DNA from: Streptomyces panaciradicis
GTDB lineage: Bacteria > Actinomycetota > Actinomycetes > Streptomycetales > Streptomycetaceae
Length of the DNA: 64,000 nucleotides
Direction of reading: 5' to 3'
NCBI RefSeq assembly: GCF_023516615.1
Contig: NZ_JAMGBF010000010.1
Span: 104,847 to 168,846, forward strand
Notes under the pieces: generated by a model
The model's database searches: none
What the model saw: only the letters and a program-made list of their open reading frames with translations
What the model was told of the DNA's origin: nothing
Made by a program: the position numbers and the translations under genes
Part shown: positions 8,135 to 16,275 of the stretch, one piece after another
How the letters are laid out: each line of letters starts with the position of its first letter
Position numbering within the stretch: position 1 is the first letter of the stretch

Positions 8135-9688
8135 TCACCGGGCCGAGTTGCGGGCGCGTTCCGCGAGTCGGCCCATCCGCGTGCGGGCCGAGTCCAGCCG
8201 CTCGGTCTCCTCGGCGGCCGGGCCGCCCTCCGCGACGAGTTCGCTCCACAGGCCGATCAGGTCGCGCCCCAGGGCGAGCCCCTGCTCCGGGTCGCGCACG
8301 GCGCGCCAGGCGGACGCCGCGCTCTGGATGTTCCCGTACGCCCCTTCCGCGTTCCCCAGTCGGCGGTGCAGACGGGCCAGATCGATCGAGAGCCGGTGGG
8401 CGCGGACCGGCTCACCGGCCAAGTAGGCGATGTACGCGGCCAGTTCGCGCAGCTTGAGCACCTCCGGGTGCTCCAGCCCGAGTACCGCCGACGCCTCTCC
8501 CACCACCCGCGTGGCCAACTGGTCCGCCTCCGCTATCCGTCCCGACCGCACGGCGTCGTTCACCTGGGCCATCGGCTCCAGGAGGAACCCGGGCGCGGTG
8601 GGCGGCTCGTCCCCGAGCACGGCTTCGGCCACGGCGTCGAAGCCTCGGGCGGGGGTGGGCGCGGACTTGGGGGCAGGCTCGGGGTCCAGACGCGGCAGGA
8701 GGGGGGTGCCGGACGAGCGGGACGTGCCGGCTGCGCGAGGGGTGCCGGAGGCGTCCGCGCCGGGCGGGGTCGTCGAGCCCGGTGTGGCGTCCTCGGGTGC
8801 GTCGGCGTCCGCCGGTGACGGCCAGGTGACCGTGTCCGCGCCCGGCGCGGGGCGCGGCGGGACCGCGTCCATCAGCGGGGGCGGGCCGAACACGCCCGTG
8901 GGCGGCGCGACCGTGCCGGGCGCCCGCTCGGGTACCGCGCGGATCGCGAACGTCGGTGCCGAACCGGCGGCGGACTCCGCGACGGCCCGCGCAGGGAAGG
9001 CGGGCGCGTGCTGCCCGAGCGGCTGCGGTGCGGACACCGCCCGCAGCGAGAAGGTGGGCACGTTCTCCCGCGCCGGTTCCGCCTGCTGCCGCAGAGGGCC
9101 GGCGGGGCTGTCCTGCCCACTCCTCGGAGCCTGCGTCGGCGATACGGGCGTGGGGTCGGGGGTGCTCGTCGGCCGACTGGCGGAAGCTGCGGGAGCCGGA
9201 GTCGTGGGCTGGACGGCGGAAGCGGCGGAAGCGGCGGGAGCCGGAGTCATGGGCTGGACGGCAGGAGCGTCCGGAGCCGGAGTCGCCGGTCGCGACGGCG
9301 ATGCTGGCGCCGGGGTCGGAGTCGCCGGTCGCGACGACGGTGCCGGCGCCGGAGGCGGAGTCGCCCGTCGCGGTGCCGGGGTCGGGGAGCCGGTGAGGTG
9401 GCTGGAGCCGTCGGGGGCGACCTGGAGGGGGACGACGAAGCCGAGGCGTTCGTCGTGGATCGTGGCCCGGGCCGGGTGGCCGGTGGCGAGGGCGATGCGG
9501 CGCAGATGGCCGAGGACGGCCTGCTGGACGTCCTCGCCGTCGGCCACCGAGAGCGGCACCCCGCCGATCGTCGCGACCGCCGCGCCCGTCGGGTCGGCGG
9601 GGATGTGCACGTCGATCGGCGCGGCCGCCAGGGCCGAGGGCGCCGTGCCCTGCTGTTCCCGCTGGGTGTCGCCGCTGGGTCGAGACAT
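8135..9688 (-). CDS. proline/alanine-rich protein with C-terminal TPR-like helical domain
   Basis: 517-residue protein of unknown function. The first about 90 residues form a compact alpha/beta domain (IDVHIPADPTGAAVATIGGVPLSV, AVLGHLRRIAL). Residues about 95-360 are low-complexity Pro/Ala/Ser/Thr sequence with repeated PATPTPAP and QPTTPAPAAS blocks, likely disordered. The last about 145 residues are helical and TPR-like (AEADQLATRVVGEASAVLGLEHPEVLKLRELAAYIAYLAGEPVRAHRL), a pattern seen in Streptomyces proteins next to kinases or NTPases. No signal peptide or membrane helix, so it should be cytoplasmic. The ATG at 9688 follows GAGGG at 6 nt. Converges on the aminopeptidase with only 16 nt between. 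Confidence 0.65.
   Translation of the reverse strand: MSRPSGDTQREQQGTAPSALAAAPIDVHIPADPTGAAVATIGGVPLSVADGEDVQQAVLGHLRRIALATGHPARATIHDERLGFVVPLQVAPDGSSHLTGSPTPAPRRATPPPAPAPSSRPATPTPAPASPSRPATPAPDAPAVQPMTPAPAASAASAVQPTTPAPAASASRPTSTPDPTPVSPTQAPRSGQDSPAGPLRQQAEPARENVPTFSLRAVSAPQPLGQHAPAFPARAVAESAAGSAPTFAIRAVPERAPGTVAPPTGVFGPPPLMDAVPPRPAPGADTVTWPSPADADAPEDATPGSTTPPGADASGTPRAAGTSRSSGTPLLPRLDPEPAPKSAPTPARGFDAVAEAVLGDEPPTAPGFLLEPMAQVNDAVRSGRIAEADQLATRVVGEASAVLGLEHPEVLKLRELAAYIAYLAGEPVRAHRLSIDLARLHRRLGNAEGAYGNIQSAASAWRAVRDPEQGLALGRDLIGLWSELVAEGGPAAEETERLDSARTRMGRLAERARNSAR
9180..9390 (-). repeat. degenerate tandem repeats coding Pro/Ala-rich linker
   Basis: Several imperfect copies of units coding ATPAP, TPAPDA and VQPTTPAPAAS follow one another, for example near-identical stretches around 9196-9226 and 9242-9262. 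They lie wholly in the reading frame of the proline-rich protein. Unit number probably varies between strains. Confidence 0.6.
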
Positions 9689-9840
9689 CTGTGCCCTCAC
9701 TCGAACGTGCCGGCGAACCGGCGGTCAGCGCGTCACGATCGGGTCGACACGCTCAAGGTGGAGTCTCTCCGCCCACCCACGGTTCTCATGTCACCACGAC
9801 GTCACAGCATCGTTCCAGTGATCCGGCCCAGCTCCCTGCC

Positions 9841-9870
9841 TCATCTTGATGCATGTGCATATAATGCAGG
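9841..9870 (+). promoter_or_regulatory. AT-rich promoter with consensus TATAAT and TGCA repeats
   Basis: A perfect TATAAT (9860-9865) lies in a short AT-rich island that also has four TGCA/TGCAT units between 9850 and 9872. No good -35 box is seen at 17 bp, which suggests an activator- or repressor-controlled promoter for the FMN reductase gene that begins about 60 nt downstream. Confidence 0.45.
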
Positions 9871-9926
9871 TGCTTTCAATTTGCCCGTACCCGTCGTCCG
9901 TATCGCATCGAACTCCTGGGGGATCC

Positions 9927-10514
9927 ATGACCGGCCGCCGCTTCCTCTTCGTCCTGGGCAGCAGCCGGGCCGACGGCAACACCGAACTGCTCGCCCGCAA
10001 GGCCGCCGAACAACTGCCCGCGGACGTCGAGCGGCGGTGGATCAGCCTCGCCGAACACCCGCTGCCCGACTTCGTGGACCAGCGCCGCGACAGCGACCAT
10101 GTGCGGCCGCCGGCGGGCAGCACCCCGGCACTCCTCCTGGACGCCACGCTGGCGGCCACCGACCTCGTGATCGTCTCGCCGCTGTACTGGTACTCGGTGT
10201 CCGGCCACACCAAGCGCTACCTGGACCACTGGTCCGGCTGGCTGCGCACCCCCGGCATCGACTTCAAGGCCGCCATGGCGGGCCGCACCCTCTGGGGCGT
10301 CACCGCCCTCGCGCACGAGGAGACCGAGGTCGCCGCCCCGCTGATCGGCACCCTCAGCAACTCGGCCGCCTACATGGGGATGCGCTTCGGCGGGGTCCTG
10401 CTCGGCAACGGCAGCGCGCGCGGCGACGTGCTGAACGACACGGATGCCCTCGCCCGGGCCAAGACCTTCTTCGCCCAGGAGGCCCCGCTCGCCCGCTTCC
10501 CCTACGAGGGCTGA
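9927..10514 (+). CDS. NAD(P)H-dependent FMN reductase / flavodoxin-fold oxidoreductase
   Basis: 195-residue flavodoxin-like protein. The phosphate-binding loop of FMN is GSSRADGNTELLARKA (residues about 11-26), and the second flavin contact is SPLYWYSVSGHTKRYLDHW, both typical of the NADPH-dependent FMN reductase family. It probably reduces FMN, quinones or azo/nitro compounds in the cytoplasm; the partner is not shown. The ATG at 9927 follows GGGGGA. It is monocistronic and converges on the ABC permease gene 12 nt away. The AT-rich promoter island upstream with repeated TGCA units hints at specific regulation. Confidence 0.85.
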   Translation: MTGRRFLFVLGSSRADGNTELLARKAAEQLPADVERRWISLAEHPLPDFVDQRRDSDHVRPPAGSTPALLLDATLAATDLVIVSPLYWYSVSGHTKRYLDHWSGWLRTPGIDFKAAMAGRTLWGVTALAHEETEVAAPLIGTLSNSAAYMGMRFGGVLLGNGSARGDVLNDTDALARAKTFFAQEAPLARFPYEG

Positions 10515-10526
10515 CGGCCCGGGCGG

Positions 10527-11432
10527 CTAGGCCGTGATGTCCTTCGCCGTGAACCGGGCCCAGGCCGCCGACCCGAACACGGCCGCGTACAGGGCCTGCA
10601 GGCCGAGGTTCTTCGTCAGGTCGTCCCAGTAGACCGGGTCGCGCATCAGGTCGGCGAAGGACAGCCAGTAGTGGGAGAAGAAGTACGGCTGGAGGGCGTG
10701 GAGCTGGGGGATCTGGTCGAGGATCTGGACGGTGATCAGCAGGCCCACGGTGGTCGCCATCGCCGCGATGCCGCTGTTCGTGAGCGTGGAGACGAACAGG
10801 CCCAGGGCCGCGACGCCCATGAGGGACGCGGCGACGACGAGGGCGATCAGCAGGGCCCGTCCCAGGCCGTCGGCGAAGCTGATCCGGGTGCCGGAGATCG
10901 TCGTCAGATCACCCAGCGGGAAGAGGATGGCGCCGACCGTCAGGGCCGAGACGGCGACCACGAGGGTGGCCACGAGGCAGAACACCATGACCGTCGCGTA
11001 CTTGGTCAGCAGCAGCCGGGTGCGGCCGGCCGGGGCCACCAGGAGGTAGCGCAGGGTTCCGGCGTTCGCCTCGCCGGCGATGGCGTCGCCCGCGACCACG
11101 CCGATGGACATCGGCAGGAAGAACGGGAGCGTCGCGGCCAGCGCGGTGAACACCAGGAACAGGCCGTTGTTGGTGATCTGCGAGATGAAGGCCGGGCCGC
11201 CGCCCTCACCGGGGCCGGCCGAGGAGCCGTCACCGGTCTCGATCTTCACCGCGATGCCGACGAGGATCGGTACGGCCGCGAGGACGGCGAGCAGGGCGAG
11301 GGTGCGCCAGCGGCGGAAGGTGGTGAGCAGTTCGCTGCGCAGCAGCCCGAAGGTCCACAGCGGGCTCACCCCGCGGACCGCCTCGGCCCGCGGCACGGTC
11401 TCCTCCGGTGAGGCGGCTTCAGCCCGCGACAT
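10527..11432 (-). CDS. ABC-2 type transporter permease
   Basis: 301-residue membrane protein with six predicted helices. The first follows LLTTFRRWRTLALLAVLAAVPILVGIAV; the central LLVAPAGRTRLLLTKYATVMVFCLVATLVV segment contains the cytoplasmic coupling helix characteristic of ABC-2 exporters. Its start overlaps the end of the ATPase gene by 14 nt, so the two are coupled and form one exporter. An extracellular loop after helix 1 carries Gly/Ser/Pro-rich sequence. The substrate is unknown: drug, lipid or peptide export are all possible. The LolA-like gene upstream on the same strand suggests an envelope-related cargo. Confidence 0.88.
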   Translation of the reverse strand: MSRAEAASPEETVPRAEAVRGVSPLWTFGLLRSELLTTFRRWRTLALLAVLAAVPILVGIAVKIETGDGSSAGPGEGGGPAFISQITNNGLFLVFTALAATLPFFLPMSIGVVAGDAIAGEANAGTLRYLLVAPAGRTRLLLTKYATVMVFCLVATLVVAVSALTVGAILFPLGDLTTISGTRISFADGLGRALLIALVVAASLMGVAALGLFVSTLTNSGIAAMATTVGLLITVQILDQIPQLHALQPYFFSHYWLSFADLMRDPVYWDDLTKNLGLQALYAAVFGSAAWARFTAKDITA

Positions 11433-12393
11433 CGAACCCCTCCCCCGTCAGCGCCACGAACGCGTCCTCCAGGGAGGCCCGTTCGACTCCGAAGCCGCGG
11501 ACGCGGACGCCCGCCTTCACCAACGCGGCGTTCACCTCGGCGAGGTCCATGTCCGGCGGCTCGGCCGTCACCCGGTCCTCGGCCGTGACGACGTCACCGG
11601 CCCCCTGCTCCTTCAGCACCCGCGCCGCCTCCCCGGTGTCCGGTGTGGTGACGACCAGCCGGCCGCGCGCGCCCGCCGCCAGGTCGGCCACCGCGCCCTG
11701 GGTGATCAGCCGGCCCCGCGCCATCACGGCCGCGTGGGTGCACACCTGCTCGATCTCGTCCAGCAAGTGGGAGGAGAGGAAGACGGTGGTGCCGTCCGAC
11801 GCCAACTCCCGGATCAGGGAGCGGATTTCCCGCATTCCCTGGGGGTCGAGGCCGTTGGTGGGCTCGTCCAGGACGAGCAGTCTACGCGGTTGCAGCAGGG
11901 CCGCGGCGAGGCCCAGCCGCTGCTTCATGCCCAGCGAGTACGCCCTGGCCTTCTTGCCGGCCGCCGCCGTCAGCCCGACCCGGTCCAGTGCCGCCGCGAC
12001 GCGGGTCCGCCGGGTGCGCGGGTCGGCGGTCGGGTCGGCGGCGTCGTAGCGCAGGAGGTTGTCGCGGCCGGAGAGGAAGCCGTACAGGGCGGGGCCCTCG
12101 ATGAGCGCTCCGACCTGCGGGAGCACGGTGCGTGCGGCTCTGGGCATGGGGCGTCCGAGGACGCGTGCCGAGCCCGACGTCGGCTCGATCAGGCCCATCA
12201 GCATGCGGATGGTGGTGGTCTTGCCCGAGCCGTTCGGACCGAGGAAGCCGAAGACGCTGCCCGCCGGGACGGTCAGGTCGAGGCCGTCCACGGCGAGTTG
12301 TCCGCCGCGGTAGCGCTTGGTGAGCGCCTGGGTGGCGATGACGCTGTCACCCGGCGCGTCCCGCTTCGGCTCCGGGGCGGACGGTTCGTCCAT
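11419..12393 (-). CDS. ABC transporter ATP-binding protein
   Basis: 324-residue ATPase of the CcmA/DrrA export type. Walker A is GPNGSGKTTT, the Q-loop region follows at LPQVGALIEGPALYGFLSGRDNL, the signature motif is YSLGMKQRLGLA (the common SLGMKQRL form), Walker B is LLVLDEPTNGLD, and the H-loop is FLSSHLLDE. The C-terminal 80 residues form the extra domain (GRLVVTTPDTGEA) seen in DrrA-like proteins. It energises the permease encoded just downstream with a 14-nt overlap. The LolA-like gene ends 64 nt upstream and may share the transcript. Confidence 0.93.
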   Translation of the reverse strand: MDEPSAPEPKRDAPGDSVIATQALTKRYRGGQLAVDGLDLTVPAGSVFGFLGPNGSGKTTTIRMLMGLIEPTSGSARVLGRPMPRAARTVLPQVGALIEGPALYGFLSGRDNLLRYDAADPTADPRTRRTRVAAALDRVGLTAAAGKKARAYSLGMKQRLGLAAALLQPRRLLVLDEPTNGLDPQGMREIRSLIRELASDGTTVFLSSHLLDEIEQVCTHAAVMARGRLITQGAVADLAAGARGRLVVTTPDTGEAARVLKEQGAGDVVTAEDRVTAEPPDMDLAEVNAALVKAGVRVRGFGVERASLEDAFVALTGEGFDVAG

Positions 12394-12457
12394 CGGCTCC
12401 CTCGATTCGTGCTCGTGGACCGGCTCTTGTCGTGCCCGTGGACCGGTCTCTCCCCGA

Positions 12458-13711
12458 TCAGCCCGCGTTCGCCGCCTTCACCAGCACGTCCTTGTCGACG
12501 GCGCCGACGTAGACCTTGCCGTCGTCGGTGATGAGGGCGTTGATCAGGCGCGTCTTGAAGACCGTGCCCGAGCCGAACTTGCCGGTGACCTTGTCGCCGA
12601 GCGAGTCGAGGAACCCGCCGAACTGGCCGCCGGCCTCGGAGCCGGACGGCACGCCCTTGCCACCGGTGTCGAAGGTGGCGATGGAGTCCCAGCCCTCGCC
12701 GATGACGTTCATCCCGCCGGGACCCTTGCCGAGGTCCTTGCCGAGGTCCTTGCCGGGCATGCCCTTGCCGAGGTCCTTGCCGGGCGCGCCGTGCCGGCCG
12801 TCGCCCTTCAGGGAGCCGTTCTCGTGGCCCTTGTCCTCGGTGACCTTCGCGCCCTTGGGCGTCTTGAAGTCGAAGGTCGAGGCGGCGGGCCGGGCGAAGC
12901 TGATCTGGGTGAAGCCGGCGTCGATCACGGCCGCGCCGCCGCTCGCCGGGGTCAGCGTGAACTTCAGCGGCAGACCGGTCTTCGCGTCGACGGCGACGGT
13001 GATCTGACCGACCGTCGAACCGGTGTCCTTGGGCTTGATGACCAGCCGGTACGCGTCCCGGCCCGCGACCTGCGCGGTGCCCTGGACGCTGACGGACGTG
13101 GTGCCGTCGACCGCCTTCAGGGCCTCCTTGGCCAGCTGGTCCGGGGTCGCGGGGGCCTGCTCCTGCTTCTTCCGCGCGTCGGCGCTGTCGTGCCCGGCCG
13201 AGTGGTAGACCGAGTTCGACCGGCTGTCGTAGCCCCAGACGTCCTTGCCGTTGTGGATGAGGCTGTATTCGGCCGCGTTCTCCAGCAGGGACAGCTTCTG
13301 CCGGTCCGGGCCGTCGGCCGCGACGCGCACGGTGTGCGTGCCGGTGGCCAGTTCGGTGAGCTTGGCGGAGGGGTCGGCGGACGAGCCGTCACCGGATCCG
13401 CGGGTCGCACCGGAGGTCAGGCTGGACTCCAGCCCGCCGAGGTCGGGCAGGCCGAGGTCGGTGCTGATCTTCACCGTGCCGGACATCTGCTGCACGTCCG
13501 ACTTGGCGATCTTCTCGATGAGTTGCTGTGCGCTGATCTTCGGCAGGTTCGGGTCGCCCGAGTCGGCGAGCGCGGGGACGAGCCCGATGGTCGCCGCGGC
13601 CACCCCCACCACCGCGACCGGGACGACGTACCGAGCGGCCTTGCGCCGCCCGGCGCGCAGGTCGTCGGTCTCGCCGGCGCTCGTGCTGTCGTCGGATTCG
13701 TACGGTGCCAT
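12458..13711 (-). CDS. LolA-like / DUF2092-type exported envelope protein
   Basis: 417-residue protein. A short acidic cytoplasmic tail is followed by an uncleaved-looking membrane segment (ARYVVPVAVVGVAAATIGLVPALA, residues about 24-47). The exported part has the half-barrel pattern of LolA/LppX-fold proteins: ISAQQLIEKIAKSDVQQMSGTVKIS, DGPDRQKLSLLENAAEYSLIHNGKDVWGYDSRSNSVYH, VAVDAKTGLPLKFTL. In Gram-negatives LolA carries lipoproteins; in monoderms the fold binds lipids, and the role here is inferred only. Near residues 305-330 lies a GKDLGKGMPGKDLGKDLGKG repeat. The ATG at 13711 follows GGAGGTA at 8 nt. It precedes an ABC exporter on the same strand, which may hand it a lipid or lipoprotein. 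Confidence 0.72.
   Translation of the reverse strand: MAPYESDDSTSAGETDDLRAGRRKAARYVVPVAVVGVAAATIGLVPALADSGDPNLPKISAQQLIEKIAKSDVQQMSGTVKISTDLGLPDLGGLESSLTSGATRGSGDGSSADPSAKLTELATGTHTVRVAADGPDRQKLSLLENAAEYSLIHNGKDVWGYDSRSNSVYHSAGHDSADARKKQEQAPATPDQLAKEALKAVDGTTSVSVQGTAQVAGRDAYRLVIKPKDTGSTVGQITVAVDAKTGLPLKFTLTPASGGAAVIDAGFTQISFARPAASTFDFKTPKGAKVTEDKGHENGSLKGDGRHGAPGKDLGKGMPGKDLGKDLGKGPGGMNVIGEGWDSIATFDTGGKGVPSGSEAGGQFGGFLDSLGDKVTGKFGSGTVFKTRLINALITDDGKVYVGAVDKDVLVKAANAG
12724..12786 (-). repeat. 12-bp in-frame minisatellite coding (P)GKDLGK
   Basis: The unit CCTTGCCGAGGT recurs three times (around 12725, 12737 and 12764) with GGGCATG and GGGCGCG spacers. It is in frame in the LolA-like gene and gives a Gly/Lys/Asp-rich surface loop. 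Length polymorphism between strains would be expected. Confidence 0.7.
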
Positions 13712-13893
13712 CTGTGCGCTACCTCCGTCGTCGGCGGCGGCTTCCAACTCCCGTGCATCCACCCCGTAGCCGCCATTCTCACCCGAATCGGTGAGGAGTG
13801 GTGTTTTCCGTGGTCTCCAGTTGACCAAATCGGCCAGGAGGAAGCGTCAGACCGCGGAGGCAACTGTGTGTACTCCTGGGGTATGACACGAGC

Positions 13894-13944
13894 GGGCGGC
13901 GCCTCCCCCGACCCGTAGGGGTCGTGGCGCGGGAGGCACCGCCC
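13894..13944 (-). terminator. terminator after the CHRD gene
   Basis: A 14-bp stem (arms 13894-13907 and 13931-13944, one mismatch) encloses an inner GACCC/GGGTC stem. It lies 73 nt past the stop of the CHRD gene, upstream of the LolA-like gene. The rest of the 304-nt spacer (13712-14016) contains the tandem repeats described separately and, near 13850-13885, a less GC-rich stretch that may hold the LolA-gene promoter. Confidence 0.75.
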
Positions 13945-13964
13945 GGACCCGGCCGAGGCCGGCC

Positions 13965-14029
13965 CGCGGGTCAGCCCTGCGGGAACGCGCGGGTCAGCCC
14001 TGCGGAGCCCCTCGTGTCAGTCCTGCAGG
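13965..14029 (-). repeat. three tandem copies of the 3' end of the CHRD gene
   Basis: CGCGGGTCAGCCCTGCGG occurs at 13965-13982 and 13988-14005, and a diverged copy (TCGTGTCAGTCCTGCAGG) at 14012-14029, giving a period of 23-24 bp. The last copy includes the true stop codon, so on the coding strand the gene end (CTGCAGGACTGA) appears to have been duplicated twice downstream. Confidence 0.75.
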
Positions 14030-14970
14030 AAGACGTAGTCCGCCCGGTAGGGCACGCCCACGACGCTGCCCGGCTCACAGGCACCGGTCGGGGCGACTCC
14101 GCCGACGGTGTTGAGCCGCAGGATCTCCGTGGTGCCGGCGAGCAGGCCGTGGTGCCTGCCGGACGAGGTGGCCCTCAGGTCGAGTTCGGGGATGTTGCCG
14201 TCCCCGTTCGGGGTCCTGGACAGCACGGCCCCGGTGACCGCGCTGCCGTCCGGCGCGACCCACTGCGGCGTACCGGAGCCGGGCGCCACGAAGGTGTGGT
14301 GGATGCCGCCTTCGAGCAGGGCGTCGACGTCGCGCTGGGCGTAGGCGTAGCCGCCGGCGTCGGTGGCCTTGCACTCGTAGATCTGCCGGCCTCTGACCAC
14401 CGAGGCACGGAAGTTGTCGAGGGCGTCCCGGAAGTCGAAGGCGGCGACGGTGACTTTGTGGAGGCTGCCGCGGACGGCTCCCCCGGGGAACTCGGCGGTG
14501 TGCAGGTTGGCGTAGAACGACCCGGGGTCGTTCCGCAGCGCGTCGAGCAGCGCCGGGTCCTGGACCTCGACCGTGCCGGTGACGCTGTGCCGCCTGCTGT
14601 TCTTCAGCAGCCCGCTGAAGTCGATCCGCACGTCGCCGTTGGTGCCCTTGGCGCCCTGGTGGAGGTGGAGCCTGGTCGGCCTGCCGGTGCCGCGCCAGGT
14701 GACGGCGACGGACACCCGGTCGCCGTCGATCTTGATGAACTCGAGGGCGGCGCCGTCCTTGTCCCCCGCCGCCGGGCCGCCCGGCACGGGCACCTCGTTG
14801 GCGCCGCGCAGACTGGTGGCGAGGAGGGTCACCCCCGTACCGGCGCCCTCGTCGCCTCCGGCGGCGGAGGCGGGAGTCGCCGTGGCGGCGACGCCGCCGA
14901 GGGCGGCCACCGTGACAGCGGTCGTGATCAGGCTCTTGCAGCGCTTCGATAACGTCGCGTGAACGCCCAT
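14017..14970 (-). CDS. secreted CHRD-domain and DUF3455-domain protein
   Basis: 317-residue secreted protein. Residues 1 to about 39 are a signal peptide (KRCKSLITTAVTVAALGG, cleavage near ASA-AGG). A CHRD domain follows, about residues 45-165, with the family signature DGDRVSVAVTWRGTGRPTRLHLHQGAKGTNGDVRIDF and LHTAEFPGGAVRGSL. The remainder matches DUF3455: QIYECKATDAGGYAYAQRDVDALL, GGIHHTF, PQWVAPDGSAVTG and the ending CEPGSVVGVPYRADYVF. Both domains are thought to bind extracellular ligands; no enzyme activity is known. The ATG at 14970 follows GGGGAGAAAA and starts a good signal peptide. Its stop codon region is repeated downstream in tandem. Confidence 0.85.
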   Translation of the reverse strand: MGVHATLSKRCKSLITTAVTVAALGGVAATATPASAAGGDEGAGTGVTLLATSLRGANEVPVPGGPAAGDKDGAALEFIKIDGDRVSVAVTWRGTGRPTRLHLHQGAKGTNGDVRIDFSGLLKNSRRHSVTGTVEVQDPALLDALRNDPGSFYANLHTAEFPGGAVRGSLHKVTVAAFDFRDALDNFRASVVRGRQIYECKATDAGGYAYAQRDVDALLEGGIHHTFVAPGSGTPQWVAPDGSAVTGAVLSRTPNGDGNIPELDLRATSSGRHHGLLAGTTEILRLNTVGGVAPTGACEPGSVVGVPYRADYVFLQD

Positions 14971-15127
14971 GATTCCGTTTTCTCCCCGCAGACCGGCCGG
15001 CACCGCCTGCGCCGGCCTTCTGCGTATGCGTACGGCGGGACCGGAGGCAGGGCTCAGCCCACCCATGTGACGTACGCCACATAGGCATGGTCCTGCCGGC
15101 GGGACCGCCAGAGGAAGGGGGGCGAAA

Positions 15128-16138
15128 TCAGCCCGCCCGGTGGACGACGGCGTCGCACATCTCCATGAGCGCCACCTTGGCGTCGCACTCCTTCAGCGGA
15201 GCCAGCGCCGCCCGGGCGTCCTGCGCGTACCGCACGGTGTCCCGGCGCGCCTGCTCCAGCGCGGGGTGCGCCCGCAGCCCGGCCAGCGCCTCCGCGTGCC
15301 GCGCGTCGTCGCTCAGGTCGGAGTCCAGCAGCTCGCACAGCGCGACGTCCTCGGCCAGCCCGAGCCGCTGCGCCCGCTCCCGCAGCCGCAGCACGGGCAG
15401 CGTCGGGATGCCCTCCCGCAGGTCCGTGCCGGGGGTCTTGCCCGACTCGTGCGAGTCGGAGGCGATGTCCAGGACGTCGTCGGCGAGCTGGAAGGCGACG
15501 CCCAGCCGCTCTCCGTACTGGGTCAGCACGTCCACGACCGTCTCGTCGGCGCCCGACATCATCGCGCCGAACCGGCAGGACACGGCCACCAGCGACCCCG
15601 TCTTGCCGCTGAGCACGTCCAGGTAGTGCTCGACCGGGTCCCGGCCGTCCTGCGGCCCCGCCGTCTCCAGGATCTGCCCGGTGACCAGCCGCTCGAACGC
15701 CTCGGCCTGCACCCGTACGGCCTCCGGGCCGAGGTCGGCCAGGATGTGGGAGGCGCGCGCGAACAGGAAGTCGCCGGTCAGGACCGCCACCGAGTTGCCC
15801 CAGCGGGTGTTCGCGCTGTCGACCCCGCGGCGCACCGCGGCCTCGTCCATGACGTCGTCGTGGTACAGCGTCGCGAGGTGGGTCAGCTCCACCACCACGG
15901 CCGACGGCACCACACCGGGCGCGTACGGGTCGCCGAACTGGGCGGCGAGCATCACCAGCAGGGGGCGGAAGCGCTTTCCACCGGCGCGCACCAGGTGCTG
16001 GGCGGCCTCCGTGATGAAGGGGACCTCACTCTTGGTGGCTTCGAGCAGGCCCTCCTCGACGGCCACCAATCCGGCCTGGACATCGGCTTCCAGAGCCTGG
16101 TCCCGCACGCTCAGCCCGAACGGCCCGACGACGGTCAC
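15128..16138 (-). CDS. polyprenyl (trans-prenyl) diphosphate synthase
   Basis: 336-residue trans-prenyltransferase that extends farnesyl or geranylgeranyl diphosphate with isopentenyl diphosphate. The two Asp-rich motifs are DDVMD (residues 94-98) and DDVLD (220-224), with GGKRFRPLL for IPP phosphate binding and GKTGSL in between. The residues before the first Asp motif are small and medium sized (THLATLYH), compatible with a long-chain product. With mqnA, mqnC, menG and a menJ-like gene in the same window, the most likely product is the nonaprenyl tail of menaquinone; chain length cannot be read from sequence alone. The GTG start follows AGGAGAC at 5 nt. No other gene is in the transcript. 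Confidence 0.9.
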   Translation of the reverse strand: MTVVGPFGLSVRDQALEADVQAGLVAVEEGLLEATKSEVPFITEAAQHLVRAGGKRFRPLLVMLAAQFGDPYAPGVVPSAVVVELTHLATLYHDDVMDEAAVRRGVDSANTRWGNSVAVLTGDFLFARASHILADLGPEAVRVQAEAFERLVTGQILETAGPQDGRDPVEHYLDVLSGKTGSLVAVSCRFGAMMSGADETVVDVLTQYGERLGVAFQLADDVLDIASDSHESGKTPGTDLREGIPTLPVLRLRERAQRLGLAEDVALCELLDSDLSDDARHAEALAGLRAHPALEQARRDTVRYAQDARAALAPLKECDAKVALMEMCDAVVHRAG

Positions 16139-16238
16139 GAGGGGTCTCCTGTCTGCTGGTGTCTACTGGCTGGTTACGCGGTTTGTCGATAGGTCGCTGC
16201 CCTCACTCAAGTCAGCGTATCCGGTCGCCTTTCGATCA

Positions 16239-16275
16239 CCCATGCCGCCCGCCCGTCCAGGAGGGGCGGTATGGG
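16239..16275. other. 12-bp hairpin upstream of the prenyl synthase gene
   Basis: CCCATGCCGCCC (16239-16250) pairs with GGGCGGTATGGG (16264-16275) with one G-U pair and a 13-nt loop. It lies 100 nt before the prenyl synthase start, so it is either in its 5' untranslated region or part of an operator. Function unknown. Confidence 0.6.

Noticed and set aside
9180..9390. Repeated units suggesting a CRISPR array
   Set aside because: The repeats are degenerate, in frame and code Pro/Ala-rich sequence; spacers are not unique and no cas genes exist.
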